23,274 nucleotides of DNA. It comes from a virus. Below the pieces are notes generated by a model that was given only the letters and a program-made list of their open reading frames with translations, searched no databases and was not told the origin of the DNA. Each line of letters begins with the position of its first letter. The first letter of the stretch is position 1. The stretch lies in IMG/VR virus record IMGVR_UViG_3300020442_001950, positions 1-23,274 of that record; one strand, given 5' to 3'. This document shows positions 12,001-17,500 of the stretch, piece after piece. The position numbers and the translations under genes were made by a program.

Positions 12001-12953
12001 CAAAAGTCATTGCATTTGCTCATAAACCAGTAACTGAATTAATTGAGTCTATTGATACCTCAAGTGCTAACTTTGCAGGATTCTCTGGGATTGTAACTGG
12101 TATCTCAACAGTTATGATAGGTTCAACAATGGGACTTAAGTTTGGTCTATCAAGATCTGGTGCATTTACTAATCTTAAAGAAACTATGCCGATCTACATC
12201 TCTGATACATCGGTTGGTCATGGAGTTACAAGTTTGAATGAGAGTGGTGCAGATACAGATGTTGTTGCAATAGGTAGAACTTTTGTAGACAATGTTTATA
12301 TGATTAAAAATATCACTAGACACTCAAATGCTGCAGAAATTGAAGTAAATGTGCACTCTGGTATTAATACAAATGGTATTGATCTCGCAAAAACTAATTT
12401 ACCATTTACTGTGACATTTGGTAGTGTTGGATCAGGAAATACATCATACATTGGTAGTGGTAAGCATAGAGGTGAATTTAGTACACAACCAACTTTATCA
12501 AATGTTCATAATCCTACAATTTATGTTGAAAAGGGTGATATTTTAAGTATCGCAAATGGCACTGGTGGACATACATTTACAATCAAACGAACATTGGGTG
12601 GATCAAATTATACTACAGGTGTTAGTGGTTCTGGAGCAAATGGTTCTACTCTTGTATTCAATACTTCACAAATAGGAGCGGGCAGTACCTCATTCTTCTA
12701 TCAGTGTACAAATCATCCGAATGCAATGTATGGACAAATTATTGTAAAAGATATTGAAAAAGGTAAGTTCTCTTTTGGAGTTTTAACACCAGCATCTGGT
12801 AACTTCGTAAGAAATAATCCAATTGCAATCGGAGTTACTGGTAACACAGTAATTGCAGGTGAGGGACTTGGTATTTCAACATTCCCAACCATTCAAAGAC
12901 GAGGTTTTGGTTTCCGTGATGGTGGTGCAATTAAGAGGTCGCATACACCATGA
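36..12953 (+). CDS. Giant mosaic baseplate wedge protein in the position of T4 gp7
   Basis: This 4305-residue protein probably belongs to the baseplate wedge. It directly precedes gp8, as gp7 does in T4, but is about four times the length of T4 gp7 (1032 aa), and I see no clear gp7 sequence match. The start at 36 is the first ATG after an in-frame TAA at 15-17, with GGAG at 19-22. Residues about 10-250 carry a pattern I know from marine phage structural proteins (LPEFIRTESPLAVDFLKQYY; LYKSKGTEESFRILFNVLYG). The rest is Gly/Ser/Thr/Val/Ile-rich and built from recurring beta-type modules: GG-x-x-Y-x-x-x-P repeats, HGF-x-x-GD repeats, an RG-x-x-G-x-x-x-x-x-H module, a tandem HDGTD pair (residues about 2727-2930), a GW-NDEIGRLS module (about 2435-2500), a YHYH domain (1285-1408) and a C-terminal cupredoxin (4149-4241). 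No signal peptide or membrane segment is seen. An alternative is a giant tail-fibre or baseplate-periphery protein. Structural role likely; gp7 equivalence inferred. Confidence 0.8.
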   Translation: MIGTGIDKRIQVQQIIEHQLPEFIRTESPLAVDFLKQYYISQEHRGGVVDLTDNLDQYIKLDNLTPEVIVGVTTLTTGISTSDTTLNVSSTKGFPNEYGLFKINDEIITYTGITTNSFTGCVRGFSGITSYTDPVNKGELIFSTSVAGIHTATSSVQNLSVLFLKEFYQKVKSYLTPGLEDTQLNTNVDISNFIKESKSLYKSKGTEESFRILFNVLYGITPKIVDLENFLIKPSSSEYIRREVVVAERITGDPNKLIGQTITKSTDLTTSGSVSEVEIFSRSGNLGITTYYKLNLFVGYDERSAIQGTFTIPGKTRVIEDAPVNSNVLTVDSTVGFGTTGTVVTNGINGINTITYGDKSINQFLLCTGIGNSIRSTDDLRSDEFIFGYENGDLTKRVELRITGVLSDFELLPSEGSSVTLEGEKITVKNLGEEIPNPTLPSDKSRKTVFFNSWIYNTASRIKLDIPAATPVNATTSNFDHKSKIDKSQLVSGDKVSVFRRGELIPFLRNITVTVGTNDISLSTPLLNTGITEYDIQRELKKARAASDIDLQFGNDIITTDVQNAYNDENENYYVASSSMPSYLIEKKVIKESLGSITGVGTTAVYSTTGIPQADFFGTGAGNFQLLERNLTTGLYSKLQFNSPVDFITGDAIVYLPNENPLVGLSSDTIYYVQVLDSNTLSNNVLRLYPSRSFITVTNVDDSNPPYIEFDNSNQTSSTAEHKFVLLRHRNEQIGVQKVLRKFPADVNIKSGESVKTEPGTTGILKNGVEIANYKSLDKIYFGPLSDFKILNQGKNFDVINLPTVSIPSPGTGTTAIVQPVVSGSIKEVLVDQQHFDVERVMSVTISGGNGSGAVLKPVVTKRQRELEFDARLKNVQGGVDHINDLIEFKRPHNLQSGEPLVYSNNGNLSLGIGDYFGSNTAQNKTLINGATYYPQVVGISSVYLYEKFSDYVAGINTVGFTVENTAGNHKFTFLNLKNHLKAVKVIDTGSNYTNRKLIVKPVGIHTVDNSINFKNHGFNTGDLVQYAPSSGDASHAPVGLGITTRYRVLKLDNDKFRLIDVGIGATDPNSNYLRKNFQRISEVFTSSNHEFFYEPIVVRVDAIYSPVSAGRTESIVITPKIRGQLVDGYLHEPGTNYGSEILNFEKKPNIKILNGKEAELRAIVFGGKIIGCDVMFGGKEYTSAPDLDLVGIGTGIGGKLRAVVTDGKITDVKVINPGIGYTVSPDVKITPNGSGFIVDTAVRDLTVNNLVRFGDEILLREAETNLQYSVVGYSNKIQGAFSDVTTTPQLHSPIIGWAYDGNPIYGPYGYSEADNSNSLSRIITSGYDLDITEVINRPPTSSFGSGFFIEDYKFTNSGDLDQNNGRFCKTPDFPNGTYAYFAGINTTTSQPQFPYFIGDTYRSDPIDDNFILDQSIFDFNNSNLTRNSLPYKLDDDNADYNFVIESYEINQQTSIIESVTSGNLNDFQIVSAGSNFKVEDSLNFDNSNTGGGGAAAKVSGVEGKEVDNVTVGITTYNDVVFVRGGNGTVSGFISTTHTLNTSDTVVISGLTTSIPKLTGSHKIGVSSESTVLYKDLPANATAGIITDIYLARIPNSVSVGSSIGIGTEKLQVLNVFEERSILRVKRGIVGSANTASHVLGGLVQTIPQTINLESSGVGKFISKKNDIVYFNPAEAVGVAVTSGRSVSIGKSYTIGELAEVISIPAKGIFLPNHPFKDNQEVILRKPSGAATQFTIGLGDRFQVGSDFNLPSSGNSQTVYIRKFSDDVVGLALTVNTTPVFFKTGNFNNFEYSLETNYPQVKGKVERITVTVGIATVSVGSTLHGLQNNDNIELEVLSTQTKGVGAGATSVVVKYSAQNDKLLINPTIFSNSAVNTNSINISNHGFKTGQKLFYDGSPATGLTSQRTYFVYKTDDSNFQLAETRYDVINEPPKVVNITANSGGTQELSLVNPPLEVVRNDNLLFYVSDPSLSGYNLNFYFDNQFKNRFVSAGSTVDFGVTGVGTVGVGTTSTVTLKFDKTNPEKIFYTLEKTGFISTSDPDVKHASQISYVDSEYSGNYVAFGVTTGGFNISLNDVPEQGSYTAGAASTITYDTSSLTATGGISKINLTSGGFGYKNVPGVSSVTSTNGTGENILCLSQNINNINTVRITDPGFDYHSDKTLRPEARLSPTVTLINSDSITNITISDGGSNYTDAPDLVIVDPDTGKLTADQGVIQLDLSASSLGSVNILESPRGLTSKPQILRTINNTNGYRVTDVQSSNTGIVTCTLKTPINGFATPQFTVGEQIFVENIGIGTTGDGLNSADNGFVFFNVVEYNNTDPAIVKFELPKTATNPGIAASTQNFATIIKFSDYPKFTTTQKTSEFRTGEKLAVKVNNVFISTGLLVIDNRPDEFIKIEGRYEVIVGDVIRGENSGTIATINSIVNNKGRFTIDYSLRQDKGWNDEIGRLSEDFMVLADNNYHQNLSYTIQSPKTFDEIVDPVNRLLHTSGLKNFADTGISSRASVGIAITNATVVSADVITEQRVDAINNFDLGRDIDTISNGSKSKFIQLVNTKLANFVRCNTNRVLKIDDISNEFSDSEANLTGNISIPIQETFARFLVQSRNISNGEIQVDDVVIFNDNTDTFTFEKNSIVSTASTIVEVEGKTVNGSRNLVISPLDPNNDDIDIKVYKNSFNEQNLRSGTQAIGFVNLVGVSTVVSVGTTAEPIATGSTTSVDAFYATIEVVNTDSGEKNHVDIYATHDGTDSYYSEYYADTSSQNNFSSNFIGTFRSRIHNNILSLDFDNSVGVASTVRINAKVIGFNATGGNDVFRFKDNAQPAGAERTINLRSGITTRTNTANFISLDKNNFSAVKSVVRIESATASAVHQVLAIHDGTDTHTIHYPFISIGSTSGIGTFSSNLTASNFVVKFHPDSGTGSHTVQHFSEEVYRDIDILNTPPTLGYGRVNESLSAFQYNAVNGIRSNKKQFTLRHNTIPIYEKGFDPEDTSKLNRSTGVFTIPNHFFSENEELIYTPLSTFAGVGATALQMSGGSNLPTTVFVKKIDNSSFKLATSSGGSAVTFTSVGAGNSHRLTMAKRTEKSVLVIDGIIQSPMSFTPVTTTLVNNAGSGISTTTTDFCVNSTADINLGDHLKFANEFMLVTSVGIATTTTGPVSGIGTFNIIGVDRAALGTLAASHNNSTVGRVFSGSFNIIGSDVFFTNAPRGTNNIARNLSNLKTPRSVFQGRTYLRKTYTNNRIFDDISTEFTGVGATFRMKVGGANTTGITTGSSLVLINGIFQKPTTENNLSNNYVFVGVGTTAQNIEFTGISSFGTNNQIISETDINQNRLPRGGKVVSLGSTGGLGVAPLVGAAVTGILNQFGVITSVGIGSTVYNQSVSPSRPPGTLSFGSGYRPVGGTVSIGITDLAYEHRFVSAGVGSIRTNASGNNIFAATQRTATDASYISHTGLLTLTFGGAHGLSVGNFVGIDTGSLVFTCSRDDFASNHAYPRALSKTTGLPDPIAGIATVITAVTTNTITAFIGFGGGAGTGASATGNIGIGGTLDINIGAGGTNYVNPRFQFPQPNYANMEIMGVSRNGVASTVTGSNLLVTLNVGASSTVGIGSTLFEITSFEIARDGYAFKRGDKIKPVGLVTARGADLEDYILEVTEIYNDKFTSWDFGEFDFIDPIVNLQDGVRTRFPLRVNGELLSFDVGQTVDSQQIDMNALLIIYVNNVLQDPGEAYSFEGGTTFEFTTAPEANDDIAVFFYKGTASEDVAEINVVETIKNGDVVRLQANDDTSILTNQNTRRLIDLEQRKRTVSGITTTDTLETEIYTGVGINDSATNKPLTWIKQKEDKVVNGVIVSKARDSIEPLIYPTARIIGDIGTGSTSKIYVDDANFFQYEANEDSAVNDINFDGLIVNDTNPISASFTATVSTAGTISAIAVVDGGSGYVGNSTSVHISQPPVPMKVSPVATGIGSTAVATANITNGTITSVTINSGGIGYSTSVTPKVIAFAHKPVTELIESIDTSSANFAGFSGIVTGISTVMIGSTMGLKFGLSRSGAFTNLKETMPIYISDTSVGHGVTSLNESGADTDVVAIGRTFVDNVYMIKNITRHSNAAEIEVNVHSGINTNGIDLAKTNLPFTVTFGSVGSGNTSYIGSGKHRGEFSTQPTLSNVHNPTIYVEKGDILSIANGTGGHTFTIKRTLGGSNYTTGVSGSGANGSTLVFNTSQIGAGSTSFFYQCTNHPNAMYGQIIVKDIEKGKFSFGVLTPASGNFVRNNPIAIGVTGNTVIAGEGLGISTFPTIQRRGFGFRDGGAIKRSHTP
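3415..3745 (+). repeat. Tandem Gly-Tyr beta repeats (GG-x-x-Y-x-x-x-P type), best-developed cluster
   Basis: Three consecutive units are readable: EPGTNYGSE, FGGKEYTSAPDLDL and NPGIGYTVSPDVKI. Each follows a 'GKI-x-x-V' strand, giving the pattern V-x-x-(G/P)G-x-x-Y-x-x-x-P-x-(V/L)-x-(I/L). Further single or paired units occur at about 2400-2470, 2980-3050, 4430-4500, 6340-6650, 10655-10735 and 11790-12015 of the same gene. Two lie within gp8 (13660-13840) and two within the 2422-residue protein (20050-20250). I infer a small beta module spread by duplication. Confidence 0.7.
3888..4259 (+). other. YHYH domain inside the giant baseplate protein
   Basis: Residues about 1285-1408 read H-S-P-I-I-G-W-A-Y-D-G-N-P-I-Y-G-P-Y-G-Y (H1292, W1298, Y1306-Y1311), then GDLDQNNGRF (1359-1368), TPDFPNGTYAYF (1371-1382) and FPYFIGDTYR. 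This is the signature order of the YHYH domain family, whose function is unknown. The Tyr-His-Tyr-His motif that names the family is TYAYF here, so its histidines are missing. The assignment is from memory of the family pattern and is strong for the first block. Confidence 0.82.
8215..8826 (+). repeat. Tandem pair of HDGTD beta modules within the giant gene
   Basis: Two successive segments share the layout: short beta strand, ATHDGTDSY or AIHDGTDTH, an aromatic-rich strand, then IGTF-S-x-x or IGTFSSNL, and a closing strand with V-x-F-x or L-x-F-x. The first copy starts near residue 2727 and the second near 2865. At the DNA level the cores near 8262 and 8653 are almost identical (catgatggcacaga). 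Similar units occur in marine phage tail proteins. Duplication within the gene is the simplest reading. Confidence 0.7.
10350..10620 (+). other. HGL/YPR beta module of the giant protein
   Basis: Residues about 3439-3529 contain ISHTGLLTLTFGGAHGLSVG, then SLVFTCSRDDFASNHAYPR and a V-x-x-V-T-T-N-T-I-T strand. I recall this combination (beta strand, HGL-x-x-G, SL-x-F-x-C, YPR) as a recurring module of marine T4-like phage structural proteins. Its function is unknown. The HGL-x-x-G part matches the HGF-x-x-GD repeats elsewhere in this protein (near 3085, 5690 and 9040). Confidence 0.6.
12480..12759 (+). other. Cupredoxin (plastocyanin-like) domain at the C-terminus of the giant protein
   Basis: Residues about 4149-4241 show a beta-strand opening NPTIYVEKGDILSI, then GGHTFTI with His4179, and then FFYQCTNHPNAMYGQIIV with Cys4224, His4227 and Met4231. 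The order His...Cys-x2-His-x3-Met matches the type-1 copper ligand set of cupredoxins (plastocyanin has Cys-x2-His-x4-Met, azurin Cys-x4-His-x3-Met). The GGHTF and MYGQIIV flanks also fit the fold. Copper binding is inferred, not shown. The domain ends about 65 residues before the stop codon. Confidence 0.75.
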
Positions 12954-12963
12954 CGATTTCCTG

Positions 12964-12971
12964 TATAAATA
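12964..12971 (+). promoter_or_regulatory. T4-type late promoter box (TATAAATA) before gp8
   Basis: TATAAATA is the consensus recognised by the gp55 late sigma factor in T4-like phages. It lies in the 37-nt gap between the giant gene and gp8, 19 nt before the ATG at 12991. Transcription would begin near 12977, leaving a leader of only about 13 nt, and no clear Shine-Dalgarno is present. In DNA this AT-rich a chance match is possible, but the intergenic position supports it. Confidence 0.6.
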
Positions 12972-12990
12972 TAGAAAAAAACATATAATA

Positions 12991-14547
12991 ATGCCAGCAA
13001 TTGTTACAGACCAGTTCAGAATATTAAATGCAAGTAATTTTGTTGCAGGAGTTTCTTCGTCTACCAATTCATATTACATTTCTTTAGGTTTACCTAATCC
13101 TCAACCAGCTTCTGTTGGTTTTGGAAGGGCAGATAATTGGAATACTGCTACTCCTAATCCAGTAGATAGTTTTTCAGATATTGGACATATCGGTGATACA
13201 ACTCAATTTGGTAAAAGAGTCACAGAAGCAAATGTAAGGAGATTAGTTCGTCGTATTGATTGGACTAAGGGAATCAAATACGATATGTATCGTCAAGATT
13301 ATAGCACTACAAATAGTGCTCCAAACACAGGAGCAACACGTTTGTATGCTGCAAACTACTATGTCATGAATAGTAATTTTAATGTTTATATTTGCATTGA
13401 GAATGGATCATCAGGTATCAACACTACAGGAAATGCATCTGAGGATGAACCAACGTTTACTGACTTAGAACCATCAAAGGCTGGAGAAAGTCAAGATGGA
13501 TATGTTTGGAAATATTTGTTTACTGTAAATCCAAGTGATATTATTAAATTTGACTCGACTGATTTTATCGCACTACCAAATAATTGGAGCACAAGCACTG
13601 ATGCTCAAATTCAAGCAGTTCGTGAAAATGGTGATTCAGATATAAACAATAATCAAATAAAAACTGTCTATATCGCTGATCAAGGAAATAATTATAACAC
13701 AACTGGTGGAGAATTTGATATATTAGGTGACGGAACTGGTGGAAAAGTTGTTGTTGAAGTTTCTGGTAATAAAATAACTAAATGCACAGTCTCAAATGGT
13801 GGTAAAGGATATACATATGGAGTCGTTGATTTAGGATCAATTAATAGTGGTGCAGTGCAGGGTAATACACCTGCAAAATTAATACCTATAATTCCTCCAT
13901 CAAAAGGACATGGATTTGATTTATATAAGGAGTTGGGAGCTGATCGTGTTCTCGTATACGCAAGATTTGATGACTCCACGAAAGATTTCCCCATAGACGC
14001 AGAATTTGCACAAGTTTCATTAGTCAAAAATCCAACATCCTTTGGTACAACATCAATTTACACCGGAAGTACGTTTTCTGCGCTGAAATCAATTAAATTT
14101 TCAACAATATCAGGAACTCCAGCAGTTGGTGGACTATTGCAGCAAACTGTTAGCACAGGACAAACTGCTTTTGGATACATAAGTTCATATGATAGTGATG
14201 TAAATGTCATTAAATACATCCAAGATAGATCATTATATTTTGGAAACAACAATGACCAAACTGATTATGCAAACGTAACAAACGGATCACAACAATTTGA
14301 TTTTGTATCAACCACAAGTCAAATTTCATTTCCCGGAGGCAGTGGATCAGTAGAAACAACTTTTAGTTCTGGTATCACAACTGATGTTAAGAATAATAAC
14401 GTAGCATTAGGTGTATCCTTCACAAGTGGTCTTGCCTCTCCTGAGATAAATAAAGGGTCAGGTGATTTATTATACATTGACAATAGAGCAAAAATCTCAA
14501 GAAATTTGAGACAAAAGGAAGACATTAAAATTATTCTGGAATTTTAA
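12991..14547 (+). CDS. 8: Baseplate wedge subunit gp8
   Basis: This is the homologue of T4 gp8, part of the baseplate wedge built with gp6, gp7, gp10, gp11, gp25 and gp53. It has 518 residues against 334 in T4. Matching blocks in order: an N-terminal DQFRI--NASNF like T4 SKFRT--MLNF; FGRADNW like FGRSEPW; RRIDW like RRDW; DGYVWKYLF like DGYVWEYLF; FAQVSLVKNP like FRQISIITNP; and a C-terminus LLYIDNRAKI...EDIKIILEF like MIYMENRPPI...EEINILFTF. I chose the ATG at 12991 (MPAIVTDQF) because homology begins there; the frame is open further upstream to 12853, but that part only overlaps the giant gene. The extra length comes mainly from an insert at residues about 223-297 holding two Gly-Tyr repeats of the kind found in its neighbours, and a second insert at about 350-490. 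It starts 37 nt after the giant gene and ends 3 nt before the next. Confidence 0.92.
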   Translation: MPAIVTDQFRILNASNFVAGVSSSTNSYYISLGLPNPQPASVGFGRADNWNTATPNPVDSFSDIGHIGDTTQFGKRVTEANVRRLVRRIDWTKGIKYDMYRQDYSTTNSAPNTGATRLYAANYYVMNSNFNVYICIENGSSGINTTGNASEDEPTFTDLEPSKAGESQDGYVWKYLFTVNPSDIIKFDSTDFIALPNNWSTSTDAQIQAVRENGDSDINNNQIKTVYIADQGNNYNTTGGEFDILGDGTGGKVVVEVSGNKITKCTVSNGGKGYTYGVVDLGSINSGAVQGNTPAKLIPIIPPSKGHGFDLYKELGADRVLVYARFDDSTKDFPIDAEFAQVSLVKNPTSFGTTSIYTGSTFSALKSIKFSTISGTPAVGGLLQQTVSTGQTAFGYISSYDSDVNVIKYIQDRSLYFGNNNDQTDYANVTNGSQQFDFVSTTSQISFPGGSGSVETTFSSGITTDVKNNNVALGVSFTSGLASPEINKGSGDLLYIDNRAKISRNLRQKEDIKIILEF

Positions 14548-14550
14548 AAA

Positions 14551-17500
14551 ATGCCACAAAAAACGAATTTAAATATAAGTCCATATTACGACGATTTTTC
14601 CAAGGATAATCAGTTTTATAGGGTTCTATTCAATCCGGGTAGACCTGTACAGGCTCGCGAATTAACAACTTTACAATCAATATTACAAGATCAGGTTGAA
14701 TCATTTGGTAGTCATATGTTCAAAGAGGGATCAATGGTTATCCCCGGAAACACAAGTTATGACTATGAATATTACTCAATTAAGTTACAAAGTGATCATT
14801 TAGGTGTTCCTGTATCATTATATGTTGAAAATTTAAAAGGAAAAATATTAAAAGGTCAAGATACTGGTATTAGAATCAAAGTTGATAACTATGCTCTTCC
14901 TCAAGATTCAAGTGATATTACAGATTTAACTTTATTTGTTAAATATCTTGATTCTGGTGACACTAATGAAGTTTCCTTCATGGGAGATGGTGAAAATTTA
15001 ATTTTAGAAGAGTCATTCATATATGGAAATACACAGATAACTGCTGGAGAAACAGTTGCATCTCTCATCGATCAAGATGCATCAAAGGTGGGTTGTGCAG
15101 TTTCAATCGCTGATGGTGTATTCTTTATTCGCGGTCATTTTGTAAATGTATCTGCTGACAAAATCGTACTTGATCCTTATTCAAATGTACCAAACTATAG
15201 AGTTGGTCTTTTCATTCAAGAAGAAATAGTTCAAGCAAAGGATGATTCTTCACTGTTTGATAATGCAAGAGGATTTTCTAACTTCGCAGCACCCGGTGCA
15301 GATCGATTAAAAATAAAAACCACTTTAACAAAAAAACCTTTAACAGACTATAATGACAAGAATTTTGTTGAATTAGTTCGTCTTGATAATGGTCAACTTA
15401 AGAAAAATGAACAAAAACCAGATTATGCCTTAATTAAAGACTATTTTGCTAAGAGAACTTATGAAGAATCTGGAAATTATTCAGTTGGCAATTTTAAAGT
15501 CGAAGTTGCAGAATGTTTAAATGATGGTGTGTCAAATGAAGGTATATTTTTATCAAATGAAAAGACTGATCAGAGAAATACCCCTGAAGAACCCCTAATG
15601 TGTGTGAAAGTATCACCCGGTAAGGCCTATGTAAGAGGACATGATATTGAAAAATCTGGCACAACAGTTATAGATGTTGACAAACCAAGAGACAAAGAAG
15701 AATTTAAATCATCGAAAGTTAATTTTAAACTTGGAACTCTATTCAAATTGAATAATGTTCATGGAACACCAGTATTAGGTTTGAATAATTCGGTTGGAGA
15801 TTCAACTATCATTTTAAGAAATCAAAGAAAAGGTAGTGGTAATAATCCAACTCCCCAAGGAGGCAGCATTGGTAGAGCAAGAATATATGCATTTGAAAAT
15901 ACAGATGCTTCTTACTTAGATGCAACAACTCAGTTTGATCTTTACCTATATGATATTCAATTATTCACAAAAATAACAGTTAATGTTGCATTATCTAATA
16001 CTGAATTACCTGTAGGTTCTTTTGTAGAAGGATTGAGTAGTGGTGCGACTGGATTTGCAGAAGAAGCGGGTGGTGGTGGAACTACTCATGACTTAGAACA
16101 GGTATCAGGCACATTTATTGTAGGTGAACAAATAAGAATAAATGGTGATAATTCATTAACTAGGTCAATCACAACTGTTGTAAAAAATGGTCTTGAAGAT
16201 GTAATGTCAGTTCATCAAGAAGATACCTTTATATCAGGTGCTGATTTTTCTGGGGATTTAGTCTTAAAAGAAGTAATAATAAAAGAATTAAGTCCAGCGG
16301 ATAGAATTAATATAAGTGGATCTAATATGACTTGTGCGGGTAAAACATTTGGTTCATTAAAAGTAAACGATATATTAATTTCAAACACAGCAAGTGCTTC
16401 TGACCCATCTTTTAGTCGTGTAACCGCAATAAGTGCAGATCTAAAAACAGTCACATTAGCAGCAGCAACAGCGGTAACAGGAGTGAACGCATCGGCTATC
16501 GCTACTGCTGCTGCTGCTGTTCGTAAAGGTGTTCCACAAATATTTTTAAATGATGCTGGATTATATGCAGAACTTAGTAAGAAAAATGTTTCTGATGTAT
16601 CATTAGCACAATCAAAACTATTCATTAAATCACAAGTAGAAAAAAGTGCATCTTCTAATACTTTAACTGTGAGTGTCTCTGATTTAACAGACGTTACTAG
16701 TGCATCTTTTGTCCCATTTGATGCTGATCGTTATAGTATTTCTAAAAAAACATCCACTGACACCAGACAACAAACATTAGAGGAAAGTCAAGTAGTATTA
16801 GGTGCTAATAATCAATCAATTACATTTAATAATATTGATAATGGTGCAAAAGTTGTCAATGTAACTCTTGAAAAAGATATTATTTCACAAAAAACTAAAA
16901 ATGTCTCAAGAAGTAATTCGATTGTTATCAATAAAACTAATGCAGGAATAGCGACTCATGGACTAACGACATCATCCGGTTACGGATTAAGAGTTCAAGA
17001 TAAAGAAATATCTTTGAATACACCAGATGTTTTTAATGTTGTTGGTGTATTTGAATCGGTAAACTTAGCAGATCCAGTATTAGATAAGTTAGTTTTTGTA
17101 AGTGGACTATCACTGAATACAACAACAGTTCTTGGTGAGAAAATTAAAGGTGCAACAAGTGGTGCAGTTGCTGTATTAGCAGGACAGACAAATGAAACAA
17201 CTCTAGAAATAGTAAGACTTACTCAAGCAAAATTTGTTATTGGTGAATCAATTACCTTTGAAGAATCAAGTATCACCACAAATTTACAAGGCACTATTGC
17301 AGGTTTATTCTTGGATGTAACATCAAATTACACTCTTGATGATGGTCAAAGATCTGAATTTTCCGACTACTCAAGAATTGTAAGAAAAGATGGTGCGACA
17401 GTTCCATCAAGACGAGTAAGAGTTATCTTTGATAAATTTACAGTTCCAGCAAATGATACTGGTGATGTATTTGCAGTGGGATCATATCCTGCAAATAATT

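Noticed and set aside
12480-12759. A separate plastocyanin (petE) auxiliary metabolic gene
   Set aside because: The cupredoxin sequence is in frame with the giant protein with no start, stop or signal peptide around it, so it is a domain of a structural protein, not a photosynthetic electron carrier gene.
12853-12990. Upstream extension of gp8 into the giant gene
   Set aside because: The first 46 residues are Arg/His-rich, show no match to gp8 and overlap the C-terminal codons of the giant protein. T4 gp8 similarity begins right after the ATG at 12991, downstream of the TATAAATA.
12954-12990. Possible terminator after the giant gene
   Set aside because: The gap has no inverted repeat with a loop and T-run; it is better explained by the late-promoter box.
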